Source: Solirubrobacteraceae bacterium
GTDB taxonomy: Bacteria; Actinomycetota; Thermoleophilia; Solirubrobacterales; Solirubrobacteraceae
Direction: 5' to 3'
NCBI GenBank assembly: GCA_030151725.1
Contig: JASLDD010000128.1
Coordinates: forward strand, 1 to 14,091
DNA: 14,091 nt
Shown here: positions 1 through 7,539 of the stretch, one piece after another
How positions within the stretch are numbered: the stretch's first letter is position 1
Layout: each line of letters begins with the position of its first letter
Translations under genes and position numbers: made by a program
The notes under the pieces: generated by a model
What the model was told of the DNA's origin: nothing
The model's input: only the letters and a program-made list of their open reading frames with translations
Database searches by the model: none

Positions 1-55
1 CGCACCTCCGGACGATTGGTCATGACCGGCGGCCCGACGCTTCTATCTCGACGCC

Positions 56-225
56 ATGCTTGCCCGACCGAGCCGACTGACCGCTGACGACGTCCTAAGG
101 GGCCGCGACGTTGCCCTACTGCTTCACGTGTTCCGGTCTCGACGGTCGAAGACTGGGCGCGTCGCGGCCTTCTGCCCAGCGTCAAGATCGGTCTTTACAT
201 ACGCGAGGAATCGAACGAGTCTTGA
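56..225 (+). pseudogene. Frameshifted excisionase-type HTH protein (remnant)
   Basis: Two adjacent reading frames together spell a small DNA-binding domain of the excisionase/MerR-like type (helix_turn_helix_17). The first, from the ATG at 56, reads LTADDVLRGRDVALLLHV. The second, from about 130 to the TGA at 223-225, reads VPVSTVEDWARRGLLPSVKIG. The family pattern is 'L..REVA..L.VP.STV..W...G.LPS.KIG', so the join lies inside HVPVST at about 127-132. There the sequence has GTGTT where GTT would keep the frame, a likely 2-bp GT duplication. The tail after KIG is short and unlike the family. Such proteins usually accompany tyrosine recombinases of integrated elements, and an integrase remnant lies 600 bp away. 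Family assignment rests on pattern recognition only. The true 5' end could lie upstream of 56. Confidence 0.6.
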
Positions 226-293
226 CTCGTCAGCCCGAAGGTCGCGGCGAGAGCCGCCATCTGTAGCCTTCGCCGACCTGAATACTGGCTGGC

Positions 294-857
294 ATGGAGT
301 CGAACAGGCGCTTCAGAGAGCTGACCCTGGAGAACTGGACCGAGCCGGACCCGGCGAACAAAGCATTCGGGCGGATGAGTCCAGTTGTCGGCGTAGGACC
401 CCGCAGCATGAGCGGCGACGACTGGGCTCGCGCCTTTCTGTCAGTGGAGCTGAAGCAGCACGTTCCACACGAGATCCGAGAACTGTTCGATGTGGCCCGC
501 GGCGCGATGCTCTACGGGTGGTTCTTCTATCCGCTGTTCGCTCTCGGCGAGGAGCAGCTCTACCGCGTCCTTGAGGCAGCCGCACGGGCTCGTTATCGGC
601 AGACCGGTGGACCGAGGCAAGAGCCCCGCTTCAAGGAAGCGATCGACTTCCTGGTCGGGAACGCAGTAATCCCAGAGCCCGACCGCGAGCATTGGGATGC
701 CGCACGCGAGCTGCGCAACGCCGCGTCACACCGCGAGCAACACGCGGCGATGCCGCCCGGCACCATCCTTCGCCACCTCGAGCTCTCGGCGCACGACATC
801 AACCGCTTGTTTGCTCGTGAGCCGACCGGCGCTATCCAGCGACCGGTTCGGGAGTAA
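294..857 (+). CDS. Hypothetical protein with HEPN-like R-N-x-x-S-H motif
   Basis: This gene encodes a 187-residue soluble protein that I do not recognise by name. Its centre (residues 50-100) is predicted helical. The C-terminal part has WDAARELRNAASH, where Arg141-Asn142 and His146 fit the R-x4-6-H active-site motif of HEPN domains, with the typical polar residue straight after Arg. HEPN proteins are often RNases of toxin-antitoxin or abortive-infection systems, but many are inactive, and no antitoxin-like partner is visible. The start is uncertain: no clear Shine-Dalgarno precedes 294, and Met28 (375) or Met39 (408) are alternatives, since the convincing core begins after residue 40. The 3' end overlaps the tail of the convergent integrase remnant. 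It is probably cargo of a decayed mobile element. It is quite sure as a gene and weak as to function. Confidence 0.65.
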   Translation: MESNRRFRELTLENWTEPDPANKAFGRMSPVVGVGPRSMSGDDWARAFLSVELKQHVPHEIRELFDVARGAMLYGWFFYPLFALGEEQLYRVLEAAARARYRQTGGPRQEPRFKEAIDFLVGNAVIPEPDREHWDAARELRNAASHREQHAAMPPGTILRHLELSAHDINRLFAREPTGAIQRPVRE

Positions 858-1168
858 CGACCTCGGGCGCGAACGCCGCAGTGAACGCCTGCGCCTGCGC
901 GGAGGCCGGGCGCGCATGTAGGTAGCGGCTCGTCGTGGAAAAGCGCGCTGTGCCCCATCGCCTTCTGGATCGTCACCACATCGACGCCGCGCGTGCCAGA
1001 AGCGAGCCGAAGGTGTGGGGCCGCATCCTGAGCGCGGCGGTAGCGTCGCCGCAGCGCTGAGCCGTCTAGCGGGCGGCCGAGCGCATTGCAGAACACCAGC
1101 TCGCTGGGTGCGGTGAAGTGGTCGCGGCGACTGAGGCGATCCAGAACCTCTCGTCGGGTGCGACCTTC
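832..1168 (-). pseudogene. Tyrosine recombinase (phage/ICE-type integrase), C-terminal remnant
   Basis: Read on the minus strand across three frames, this is the catalytic C-terminus of an XerC/D-like integrase. The fragments, in order, are REVLDRLSRRDHFTAPSELV, FCNALGRPLDGSALRRRYRR, HTFGSLLARA, VDVVTIQKAMGHSAL, STTSRYLHARPAS and AQAQAFTAAFAPEVV, ending at a stop at 832-834. The frame breaks near 1020, near 988 (one G missing) and near 940 (an extra T in a T-run). The stretch that should carry HDLR before HTFGS is missing or mutated (Pro precedes His), so one catalytic Arg is lost. The Gly-His box and the SRYLHA tyrosine remain readable. The N-terminal arm-binding and core domains are absent. 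It is a dead recombinase marking an old integration. It is convergent with, and overlaps, the HEPN-like gene. Confidence 0.85.
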
Positions 1169-1428
1169 GCTGGAGCGGCGGCAATCGCTCCTCGTGCGGG
1201 AGTCAGCCTCGTCACGGGTGTTGGGGAGACCCAGCGATGAGCGCTCCGAACTTGATGTCAGGACTTAAGACGGTCGGGGGAGGAAGCGCAGCGACCGGCG
1301 TAGGTGTCCTCGCGGGAGCGCGGGTGCACGGCAACGGTAAGAGGCAGTCGGCTGCTAGCGGAGTGAGTACGATACAAGGCTCCAATGCTCGGACTGGTCA
1401 GAGTTCTAGAAACACACAGAGGGAGTTT

Positions 1429-1737
1429 ATGTCAGATATGTACTCGCTCGTGCGTCAGGCGATCCTCGACAAACAGCAGATCATCGCGACCTACAAAGGT
1501 CACGTTCGTGAGATGTGCCCTCACGTAATCGGGATGAAGAACGGCCGGCCGCAAGCCTTGTTCTTTCAGTTTGGAGGCACGAGCAGCTCGGGGCTACCTC
1601 CTGATGGAGAGTGGCGCTGCATTCCAATCGAGGGTCTGGATCGAGTTGTGAGTCAGGACGGCGAGTGGCACAGTGCGCCGAACTATTCTCAGCCGCAGAC
1701 CTGTGTTGACGTCATAGACGTCGAGGTCGCGTATTGA
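1429..1737 (+). CDS. Small conserved-looking protein, possibly WYL-like fold
   Basis: This gene encodes a 102-residue protein starting MSDMYSLVRQAILDKQQII. The frame is open upstream to 1237, but I chose the ATG at 1429 because an AGAGGGAG ribosome-binding site sits just upstream and the upstream residues are low-complexity. The pattern is an N-terminal helix, then short strands: ATYKGHVREMCPHVIGMKNG, then LFFQFGG, then WRCIPIEGLDRV and GEWHSAP. This resembles the Sm-like barrel of WYL domains (A-I-x-K-x-x-x-x-x-Y-x-G-x-x-R...P-H...N-G...W-R...I), which bind small ligands or nucleic acid in regulators. There is no DNA-binding domain, so it may be a stand-alone accessory or ligand-binding protein. 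No signal peptide or membrane segment is seen. The function is not known to me. The gene is probably real from the start context and protein-like composition. Confidence 0.7.
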   Translation: MSDMYSLVRQAILDKQQIIATYKGHVREMCPHVIGMKNGRPQALFFQFGGTSSSGLPPDGEWRCIPIEGLDRVVSQDGEWHSAPNYSQPQTCVDVIDVEVAY

Positions 1738-2158
1738 CTGATCGCGAATCTACCGTGGTCATTGCATAGACGGGTAGCGAGGAGGTGTTTCGAGGTCAGT
1801 CGACGGCCGACAACGCCGCGATGTCTCTCCTCCCGGAAGACTGACTCCGAGACCGTGACTTAGGAAGGTCGCCAGCCGGCGTCAGCGAGTGTGGCGGTTC
1901 GGCTGTGGCCGCACGCAAGCCGAGATCGGGCTGTCTTCCGACCGCGCGTGATGAACGTTGGCCGGGGCGGTTAGAAACATCCCAAAAGATATAAGCCATC
2001 TCGGGCACGCAAATTTTGCGCATATGAGCTGCATTTACTGTCGTGCGAGAGCGGTTTGTAGCTAATCTTCGACGGATGGTCTACGGGCGAGATACTTCAT
2101 TTGCGACAGCACGCGAGCGGCGGGATCCAGGACGGCTGAACCGCTATCCGGAAAGAGG
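1738..2158. other. Gene-poor stretch of 421 bp
   Basis: I found no convincing gene on either strand. A 75-codon minus-strand frame (1796-2023) has no recognisable motif. One structural item stands out. At 2008-2020 there is an odd-length palindrome, CGCAAA-T-TTTGCG, lying in a short AT-richer patch (1980-2030). It could be an operator or chance. The stretch may be further debris from the decayed island to its left. Confidence 0.4.
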
Positions 2159-2647
2159 ATGAGCGCAGCTAAGACTGTAGTGGTAGCACTTGGAGTGATG
2201 CCCTGCTCCACGGCGAGCTTTACTGACACTAGTCCATTGCAAGCCCCCACGATGCTCGTAACCGCAGCTTATAGCGGATGCGAAACACTTAACGAAAACA
2301 CTGGTGTAAAATCTCTCCTTACCTCAGAAAACAGCTGCGAATACGAATTTGGAAAACTTGCCGGCGCGGGTCCATGGACTGGTGAACTGACGATGGTGAA
2401 ACCTCTTCTCGGGTGCTCACTGAGGTTCAAGCAAGCGCTAACCGAATGCGAATTCGTCTACAAAACCGTGGGGAGTCCCTTCAAAGGCGTTAAGTTCACC
2501 AACGTCGCTCTGCCGGCACAGGAACTAGAGATAGAAATCAAAATCGGCAAATGGAGCTTCAGGGAACAGTGCCCTTTGGAACCGGCGATTGAAACCGAAG
2601 GTGAATACGAAGGTATTGTCAATATGCCCGGTTTCCAGATCAAATAG
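2159..2647 (+). CDS. Secreted-family protein, apparently lacking its usual N-terminus
   Basis: This gene encodes 162 residues. From about residue 32 it matches, as I recall it, a family that is very abundant in Solirubrobacterales: TAAYSGC, then CEYEFGKLAGAGPW, then GCSLRFKQALTECEF, FKGVKFTN, ELEIEIKIGKW and EGEYEGIV. Paired cysteines and strand-rich segments are typical of this extracellular family, whose role is unknown to me. Full members carry a signal peptide and a first half with a T-C motif. Here only 30 unusual residues precede the core (MSAAKTVVVALGVMPCSTAS, at best a weak signal peptide), so the gene may be 5'-truncated. The frame is open without ATG back to a stop at 2063. GGAAAGAGG abuts the ATG at 2159. 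The core is near 42-48% G+C by eye, well below its neighbours, as for recently acquired or relaxed DNA. Confidence 0.6.
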   Translation: MSAAKTVVVALGVMPCSTASFTDTSPLQAPTMLVTAAYSGCETLNENTGVKSLLTSENSCEYEFGKLAGAGPWTGELTMVKPLLGCSLRFKQALTECEFVYKTVGSPFKGVKFTNVALPAQELEIEIKIGKWSFREQCPLEPAIETEGEYEGIVNMPGFQIK

Positions 2648-2787
2648 TGGCGGCCTGGCTCATCGCCTGGAGCCGCAGGGCGCGTCGCTGCACAAGCTGC
2701 TCTGCTGCAGGATGAGGCACTTCAGACAACTGGCCTCACCCATGCAATGAGATGATCCTGGAGGGCATCGACGCCCGCCCGCCACGT

Positions 2788-2804
2788 CTGGCCTAAGGGG
2801 CCAG
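2788..2804 (-). terminator. Short hairpin after the GGDEF-EAL gene
   Basis: CTGGCC (2788-2793) and GGCCAG (2799-2804) form a 6-bp perfect stem with a 5-nt loop, 3 nt beyond the stop of the minus-strand gene. There is no T-run on either side, so as an intrinsic terminator it would be of the GC-rich, U-less type. It could also protect the mRNA 3' end. Confidence 0.35.
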
Positions 2805-2807
2805 TGT

Positions 2808-4649
2808 TCAAACAACCCCAGAAGCAGCCACCGGCACAGTAGCCACCGGGGCTTTCCAATCCCTCAAGAACGCCCCGGCGGCCTCCACTTCAAGGGGCTT
2901 GGCAAAGAGGTAGCCCTGTCCGCTGTCGCATTGCTCGTTCTGGAGCAGTGACAGCTCGTCGTGGCCCTCGATGCCCTCGGCGAGCGTCTCGATGGAGAGC
3001 GCCTTGCCGAGTTGCACGAGGGTGCGGATGAGGGTCTCGCCTTCGGGGTTCTCGGCCAGCTGGGAGATGAAGGAGCGGTCGATCTTGAGGGCGTCAACGG
3101 GGAAGCGCTGGAGGTGGGCCAGGGAGGAGTAGCCGGTGCCGAAGTCGTCGATGGCGATGCGCACGCCCAGCTCCTTGATCGCACGCAGCCTGCACGCGGT
3201 GTCCTGGGTGTCTCGCATCAGCGTCGTCTCTGTGATCTCCAGCGTCAGCGCCGCGGGGTCGAGTTTGCTTTTGGCGATCGCGCCCTTGACGTCGGCGATG
3301 AACTCATCCGTGTCGAGCTGGCGGCCCGACACGTTGACGGCAACGCTGATCGGGTGGCCGGCCTTGCGCCATGCGGCGCCCTGCAGGCACGCCTGCTCGA
3401 GCACCCACCTGCCAACCGGCACGATCAGCCCCGTCTCCTCGAGCAAGGGTATGAAGTCGTTGGGCTGCACCACTCCTTGACCCGGCCGGCGCCAGCGCAG
3501 GAGCGTCTCAACGCCCGTGGGGGTCATGCCGCGCAGGTCGAACGTGGGCTGGTAGACGAGGAAGAACTCATCCTGACCCAGTGCCCCGCGCAGGTCCATC
3601 TCCAGCTCCATGCGCTTTTGAACCACGTCCTGCATGCCCGACTCGAAGAACACAAAGCGGTTCTTGCCGTCCCACTTGGCGCGGTGCATGGCTATGTCGG
3701 CGTCCCGCAGCAGATCCTCGGCAGAGGTGCGCTCGCCGGTGGCGATGCCGATGCTGGCTGTGACCATCAGCTGGGTGTCGCTCGCCGGCAGCGTGAAGGG
3801 GGCGCTGAGCGCTTCGTGCAGACGCTCGGCGATCAGCTCGGCTCCCGCCGCAAGCGACACCTCTTCGGCGAGCACCACGAACTCGTCGCCCCCCAGGCGA
3901 CCCAGGGCGTCGGTGTCGCGCACCACGCCGTCCAGGCGCGCTGCGATCGCGCGCAGCAGCTGGTCGCCGGCGGTGTGCCCGAGGGTGTCGTTGATTGCGG
4001 TGAAGTTGTCCAAGTTGATGAATAGCGCGGCCACAGGCGTCTGGCGTCGGCGTGCCCGGCCGAACATCTGCTCGGCGCGGTCGAGGATCAGCGTGCGGTT
4101 GGGCAGTCCCGTGAGCTGGTCGTGGGTGGCCATGAATGCCAGCTCCTCCTGGCGGTGCAAAAGCTCTTCGTCTGTGCGTGAGCGCTCGCTCTCGAACACC
4201 TCACACACCCGCACCAGCGTCACATCCAGCGTCAGCTGCGTCATGGCTTCGGCACGGGCGAGGATCGGCGCGGCGATCCCCGTCTCCTCTGCGACCTCCC
4301 CCAGAACGGTGTGCACGGCGTCGCGCCAGCGCAGACAGCGCTTGGTCACCTCGTGCAATGGCGCTGCTCGGTGGGCGGCCAGCTGACCGAAGATCTCCCA
4401 TGCTTCACGTCCTGTATGCATTCCCGCCTCGGGTTTGCCGCCGGCCATCCACTGGGCCACAGACTTGGTGGCAATGGCGCCAACCCGCTCGAAGCTGACG
4501 CGCGTCGCGTCGTCGAGATCGGGACCTGCCAAGTCGGTCAGGCGGCGGATCTCACAGATCACGTCGTCTGATCTACCGCGAAGCGCTTTTCCCAGGCGCC
4601 GGAGATCCGGGTCCGGTGGGTGTGCTGCGACGGGCTGTCGCGGGGTCAC
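2808..4649 (-). CDS. GGDEF-EAL cyclic-di-GMP turnover protein
   Basis: This is a 613-residue cytoplasmic protein without membrane segments. Residues 1-165 are helical and resemble RsbRD/PucR-type N-terminal sensor regions. The GGDEF domain (about 170-335) has THDQLTGLPNR, an intact GGDEF (253-257) and a product-inhibition I-site RDTD (244-247) five residues upstream. However, the first metal-binding Asp (PleD D327) is Asn212 (FINLDNF). The EAL domain (about 345-600) has ETL at 381-383 instead of EAL but keeps the expected catalytic set: Glu381, Asn439, Glu471, Asp501-Asp502, Lys522, Glu558 and Gln578. I infer a c-di-GMP phosphodiesterase with a weak or regulatory GTP-binding GGDEF domain. The start is a GTG with a strong GGGAGGG ribosome-binding site 8 nt upstream (4658-4664). 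It is the last gene of the minus-strand run, 91 bp after dprA. Confidence 0.95.
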   Translation of the reverse strand: MTPRQPVAAHPPDPDLRRLGKALRGRSDDVICEIRRLTDLAGPDLDDATRVSFERVGAIATKSVAQWMAGGKPEAGMHTGREAWEIFGQLAAHRAAPLHEVTKRCLRWRDAVHTVLGEVAEETGIAAPILARAEAMTQLTLDVTLVRVCEVFESERSRTDEELLHRQEELAFMATHDQLTGLPNRTLILDRAEQMFGRARRRQTPVAALFINLDNFTAINDTLGHTAGDQLLRAIAARLDGVVRDTDALGRLGGDEFVVLAEEVSLAAGAELIAERLHEALSAPFTLPASDTQLMVTASIGIATGERTSAEDLLRDADIAMHRAKWDGKNRFVFFESGMQDVVQKRMELEMDLRGALGQDEFFLVYQPTFDLRGMTPTGVETLLRWRRPGQGVVQPNDFIPLLEETGLIVPVGRWVLEQACLQGAAWRKAGHPISVAVNVSGRQLDTDEFIADVKGAIAKSKLDPAALTLEITETTLMRDTQDTACRLRAIKELGVRIAIDDFGTGYSSLAHLQRFPVDALKIDRSFISQLAENPEGETLIRTLVQLGKALSIETLAEGIEGHDELSLLQNEQCDSGQGYLFAKPLEVEAAGAFLRDWKAPVATVPVAASGVV

Positions 4650-4686
4650 GGCGCTATCCCTCCCAGGCTGTGAGCTGATCCATCAT

Positions 4687-4725
4687 CTCAAGACACCTGT
4701 CGGCGTCAGTCCCTTGAGGCTTGAG
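4687..4725 (-). promoter_or_regulatory. CTCAAG / CTTGAG inverted-repeat cluster before the GGDEF-EAL gene
   Basis: In the 91-bp gap between dprA and the GGDEF-EAL gene, CTCAAG (4687-4692) faces CTTGAG (4713-4718), and a second CTTGAG follows at 4720-4725. The arrangement could be a regulator-binding site or a weak hairpin ending dprA transcription. No convincing -10/-35 pair was identified here. Confidence 0.3.
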
Positions 4726-4740
4726 AATATGTCCGACTCA

Positions 4741-5934
4741 TTAGGCAATTTGCTTTTGCGTGCTCCGAATCGCAGCTGCCTGCTCCGAGCCTGCGGGATC
4801 GCGTGGCAGGTAGCGGCCGCCGTGGCCGCGCGTCAGCAGGCCCATCAGCTCGAGCTCGCTCAGTGCCAGCAGCAGATCGCCCGCGTCGACCCCGGCCTCG
4901 GCAAGACGGTCTGGAGTGTCACGCCCAGCTCCCACCTGCTCAAGCACCCGCGCCAGTCGTGGCTCCAGCGGCTCGTGCCCTGTGCTCGCCTTCGTGCAGC
5001 CGTAGGACGAGCGTGAGGCATCTGAACCGCGATAGAGCAACTCGAGCACATCGTCTGCATCGCGCACCAGGCTCGCCCCGTCTATAAGCAGCGCGTGCGT
5101 GCCTGCGGAGAGGGGAGAGGTCACCCGCCCCGGCAGTGCTGCGACTGTGCGACCGAGCGCCTTGGCCCTACGGGCAAGCGCCATCTCCTGGGGCGTGGTC
5201 TCGGCCTCCACCACGATCGCCAGACAGGCAAGGCCCGCAATGATCCGCTCGCCTGCCGCGGAACCCCAGCGCCGCCCAGGGCTCTCGGGCGCGTGCTCCG
5301 ACACCGCGCAGCCGTGCCTGAGCGCGCGGGCAAGCAGCTTGCGCCTCCGCGGCGGGCTCCCGACGCCCAAGCCTGCGCCAATCACAACCAGTGCCTTGCC
5401 GCTGCCTTCGAGCACCCCTTCGATTGCTGCTGCAGCGATGCCGTCGTCCAGGCTGCTGGTCACTGTTACACCGCTTGCAGCCAGTCCTCGCGCGAGGCTA
5501 CGGGCCATCGCGATGCCGTAGTCGCTGGCACGTCTGCTGCCGACGATCGCCACTACCGGCGTACCTCCATCGATGCCCGCTTGTGCTGTCAGCGATCGCC
5601 AGTTACCCGCTACGTTGAGCATGGCGGGTGCCGATGGGTCCTCGAGTAGCGTCGGCGGATAGAGGGTGCAGTGACGACACATCGCAACCGTGTCAGCACC
5701 GGCCGGGAGCCGGCTTGGCTCGAACGTCTCGTAGCCGGCGAGCAGTTCGCTGCGGCGCCTTCCGCCGAGCGCTTCGATCAGGCCGTGGTCCTGGAGGGAG
5801 AGCAGCTCGGCCAGCCGTTCGCGGTCGTGAGCGCAGTAGTCCAGCGTGGGGCTCATCTGCGAGATCAGCCAGCTGCGGCGCAGGCAGTCTGTGCACGCCG
5901 TTGGCAGCGACCCACATCGGCCAGAAGCGCTCAT
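4741..5934 (-). CDS. dprA: DprA/Smf-family DNA-processing protein, divergent
   Basis: This is a 397-residue cytoplasmic protein. In natural transformation DprA binds incoming single-stranded DNA and loads RecA. The N-terminal part (1-110) carries CTDCLRRSWLI and CRHC, cysteine pairs I associate with actinobacterial DprA. The Rossmann-like domain (about 115-300) starts with VVAIVGSRRASDYG (VGSRR at 131-135) and ends with LPGRV...SAGTHALLIDGA. A C-terminal winged helix covers about 320-377. Several signature motifs are altered: the usual SGxAxGID is SSLDDGIA (160-167), the FPxRNRIIAGLS block is WGSAAGERIIAGLA (223-236), and the SGSLITA block is missing (ETTPQEMALA). DNA binding may therefore be modified. 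The start ATG shares ATGA (5931-5934) with the comM stop, which indicates translational coupling. Identity is firm; activity is uncertain. Confidence 0.9.
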   Translation of the reverse strand: MSASGRCGSLPTACTDCLRRSWLISQMSPTLDYCAHDRERLAELLSLQDHGLIEALGGRRRSELLAGYETFEPSRLPAGADTVAMCRHCTLYPPTLLEDPSAPAMLNVAGNWRSLTAQAGIDGGTPVVAIVGSRRASDYGIAMARSLARGLAASGVTVTSSLDDGIAAAAIEGVLEGSGKALVVIGAGLGVGSPPRRRKLLARALRHGCAVSEHAPESPGRRWGSAAGERIIAGLACLAIVVEAETTPQEMALARRAKALGRTVAALPGRVTSPLSAGTHALLIDGASLVRDADDVLELLYRGSDASRSSYGCTKASTGHEPLEPRLARVLEQVGAGRDTPDRLAEAGVDAGDLLLALSELELMGLLTRGHGGRYLPRDPAGSEQAAAIRSTQKQIA

Positions 5935-7457
5935 GCAGCGCGGTTGGATGCCCGCGCGACATCGGGGCGCAGTGCCAGCGCGGATCCCACGTGACGCGCT
6001 AGCACACGGTCGCTGGAGTCGAGGTCGGCGATTGTGCGGGCCACGCGCAGCACGTGGTGCTCGCCGCGTGCGCTCAGCAGTCCCTGCCGGCGTGCGGTGT
6101 CAATCATGGCCTCGCTCCTGCTATCCAGCCGGACGTGCTCGGCGAGCAGGCGACCGTCGAGTCGGCCGTTGAGATGCAAGCGCGTCCTTGACGCCTGGCG
6201 CTCGCGAGCCTCGAGCACCTGGTGACGAGCCTGCTTAGAGCTGCGGGGAGGGCCGAGCGATGGCGCGGAGCTACGTTCGCGGTGGAGATCCACGAGCAGA
6301 TCGAGACGATCGAGTAGCGGTCCACTCAACTTGCGTCCGTGCCGTGCCATGTCGGCTTCGCTGCACGAGCAGCGGTCGCCGTCGCCTGCGTGGCCGCAGG
6401 GGCACGGATTGGTGGCCGCCACGAGCATGAAGCGCGTGAGATACACAGCGGAATGGCGCGCCCGAACTATGGCTACCCGTCCATCCTCGAGCGGCTGGCG
6501 CAAAGCCTCAAGGGCGGGGCGTGCGAACTCGGAGAGCTCGTCCAGGAAAAGCACGCCGTTGTGAGCCAGCACCGCCTCGCCCACCCATCCTCGCCGGGCT
6601 CCCCCGATGAGGCCGGCCGCAGTGATCGTGTGGTGGGGCGCGCGAAAGGGCCTGACTGTGGACAGCGCTTCGATGCGCCCCCCGGCGAGGCTGCGCAGGT
6701 GCGCCACCTCGACTGCCTCCTCGCGGCTGAGGGGTGGCAGGATCGAGGGGAGACGCTGGGCGAGCATCGTCTTGCCGGTGCCGGGCGGTCCGCTCAGCAG
6801 GCAGTTGTGTCCTCCGCTGGCCGCAATCACAAGCGCTTGCACGGCGTGGCTCTGGCCTCTCACGTCGCTCAGGTCTGGCAGTGGCACCGACGGCTGGGCG
6901 CCAACGGGACGGCGCGACGGGGGAGGGGGCGGGAGCGGGTCGGGTGCGCCGCCTGCGAGCACCCTGACTGCACTGCTCAGGCGCTCCACCACAGCGATGT
7001 CCAGGCCGTCGATCAGCTGGGCTTCATGGGCGCGGGCGCCGGCCAGTAGGAGCCGCTTCAGGCCTGCGTCGCGCGTGGCTCGGGCAACCGCTAGCGTGGC
7101 TTGGGAAGGTCTGACGGCGCCGTCGAGCCCCAGCTCCCCGAACAGGGCGACCCGGTCCAGTTGCGCGCCGGGGATCTGCCCACTGGCGGCGAGCACTGCG
7201 CAGGCCAACGCGAGATCCAGCCCGGGACCGGCCTTGGGGAAGCCGCCGGGTGCCAGGTTGGCGGTGATGCGCCGCCCGGGGAACTCATAGCCGCTGTTGC
7301 GAATCGCCGCCTGGATGCGCTCGCGCGCCTCGCGCACGGCAGCGTCGGCAAGGCCCACGATCGCAAATGCCGGCAGCCCCGTCCTGACGTCGACCTCGAC
7401 GCTCACATGCCGCGTCTGCAGCTCGTCGATAGTGAAGGCATGCGCCCGCGCCAGCAT
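5931..7457 (-). CDS. comM: ComM/YifB-family Mg-chelatase-like AAA+ ATPase
   Basis: This is a 508-residue AAA+ ATPase of the ComM (YifB) family. In Vibrio, ComM is a hexameric helicase that promotes branch migration when transforming DNA is integrated. The N-terminal ChlI domain (1-165) has the typical VEVDVRTGLPAFAIVGLAD and NLAPGGFPKAGPGLDLALA. After a proline-rich linker (174-196) comes the AAA+ module: Walker A GPPGTGKT (223-230), Walker B VLFLDE (302-307), and NPCPCGHAGD with paired cysteines (352, 354, 363, 365). LLDRLDLLVDL follows at 381-391, then the C-terminal helical domain. Length is the usual one and no key residue is missing. The ATG at 7457 has GAGAGGAG about 9 nt upstream. It is followed directly by dprA (ATGA overlap), an operon consistent with DNA uptake and recombination. 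Confidence 0.96.
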   Translation of the reverse strand: MLARAHAFTIDELQTRHVSVEVDVRTGLPAFAIVGLADAAVREARERIQAAIRNSGYEFPGRRITANLAPGGFPKAGPGLDLALACAVLAASGQIPGAQLDRVALFGELGLDGAVRPSQATLAVARATRDAGLKRLLLAGARAHEAQLIDGLDIAVVERLSSAVRVLAGGAPDPLPPPPPSRRPVGAQPSVPLPDLSDVRGQSHAVQALVIAASGGHNCLLSGPPGTGKTMLAQRLPSILPPLSREEAVEVAHLRSLAGGRIEALSTVRPFRAPHHTITAAGLIGGARRGWVGEAVLAHNGVLFLDELSEFARPALEALRQPLEDGRVAIVRARHSAVYLTRFMLVAATNPCPCGHAGDGDRCSCSEADMARHGRKLSGPLLDRLDLLVDLHRERSSAPSLGPPRSSKQARHQVLEARERQASRTRLHLNGRLDGRLLAEHVRLDSRSEAMIDTARRQGLLSARGEHHVLRVARTIADLDSSDRVLARHVGSALALRPDVARASNRAA

Positions 7458-7539
7458 GATCTCGATCTCCTCTCGTCGCTCATTTGGGGGTGAGCGGAGG
7501 AAGCTAGATCGCGCTTGTGACGGGACGCTGGGCGGTGGG

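Noticed and set aside
1110..1239. Plus-strand frame reading AATEAIQNLSSGATFAGAAA and ending in TGA overlapping an ATG at 1237
   Set aside because: The composition looks protein-like, but the minus strand here encodes recognisable integrase sequence, so this is its shadow. The ATG at 1237 gives a low-complexity leader, and 1429 is the better start.
1796..2023. 75-codon minus-strand frame
   Set aside because: It has no recognisable motif, an Arg/Ser-rich shadow-like composition, and no supporting start signal.
2961..4025. Long plus-strand open frame (354 codons) opposite the GGDEF-EAL gene
   Set aside because: It is antisense to a gene with complete GGDEF and EAL motifs, and its residue composition is that of a GC-rich shadow frame with no domain pattern.
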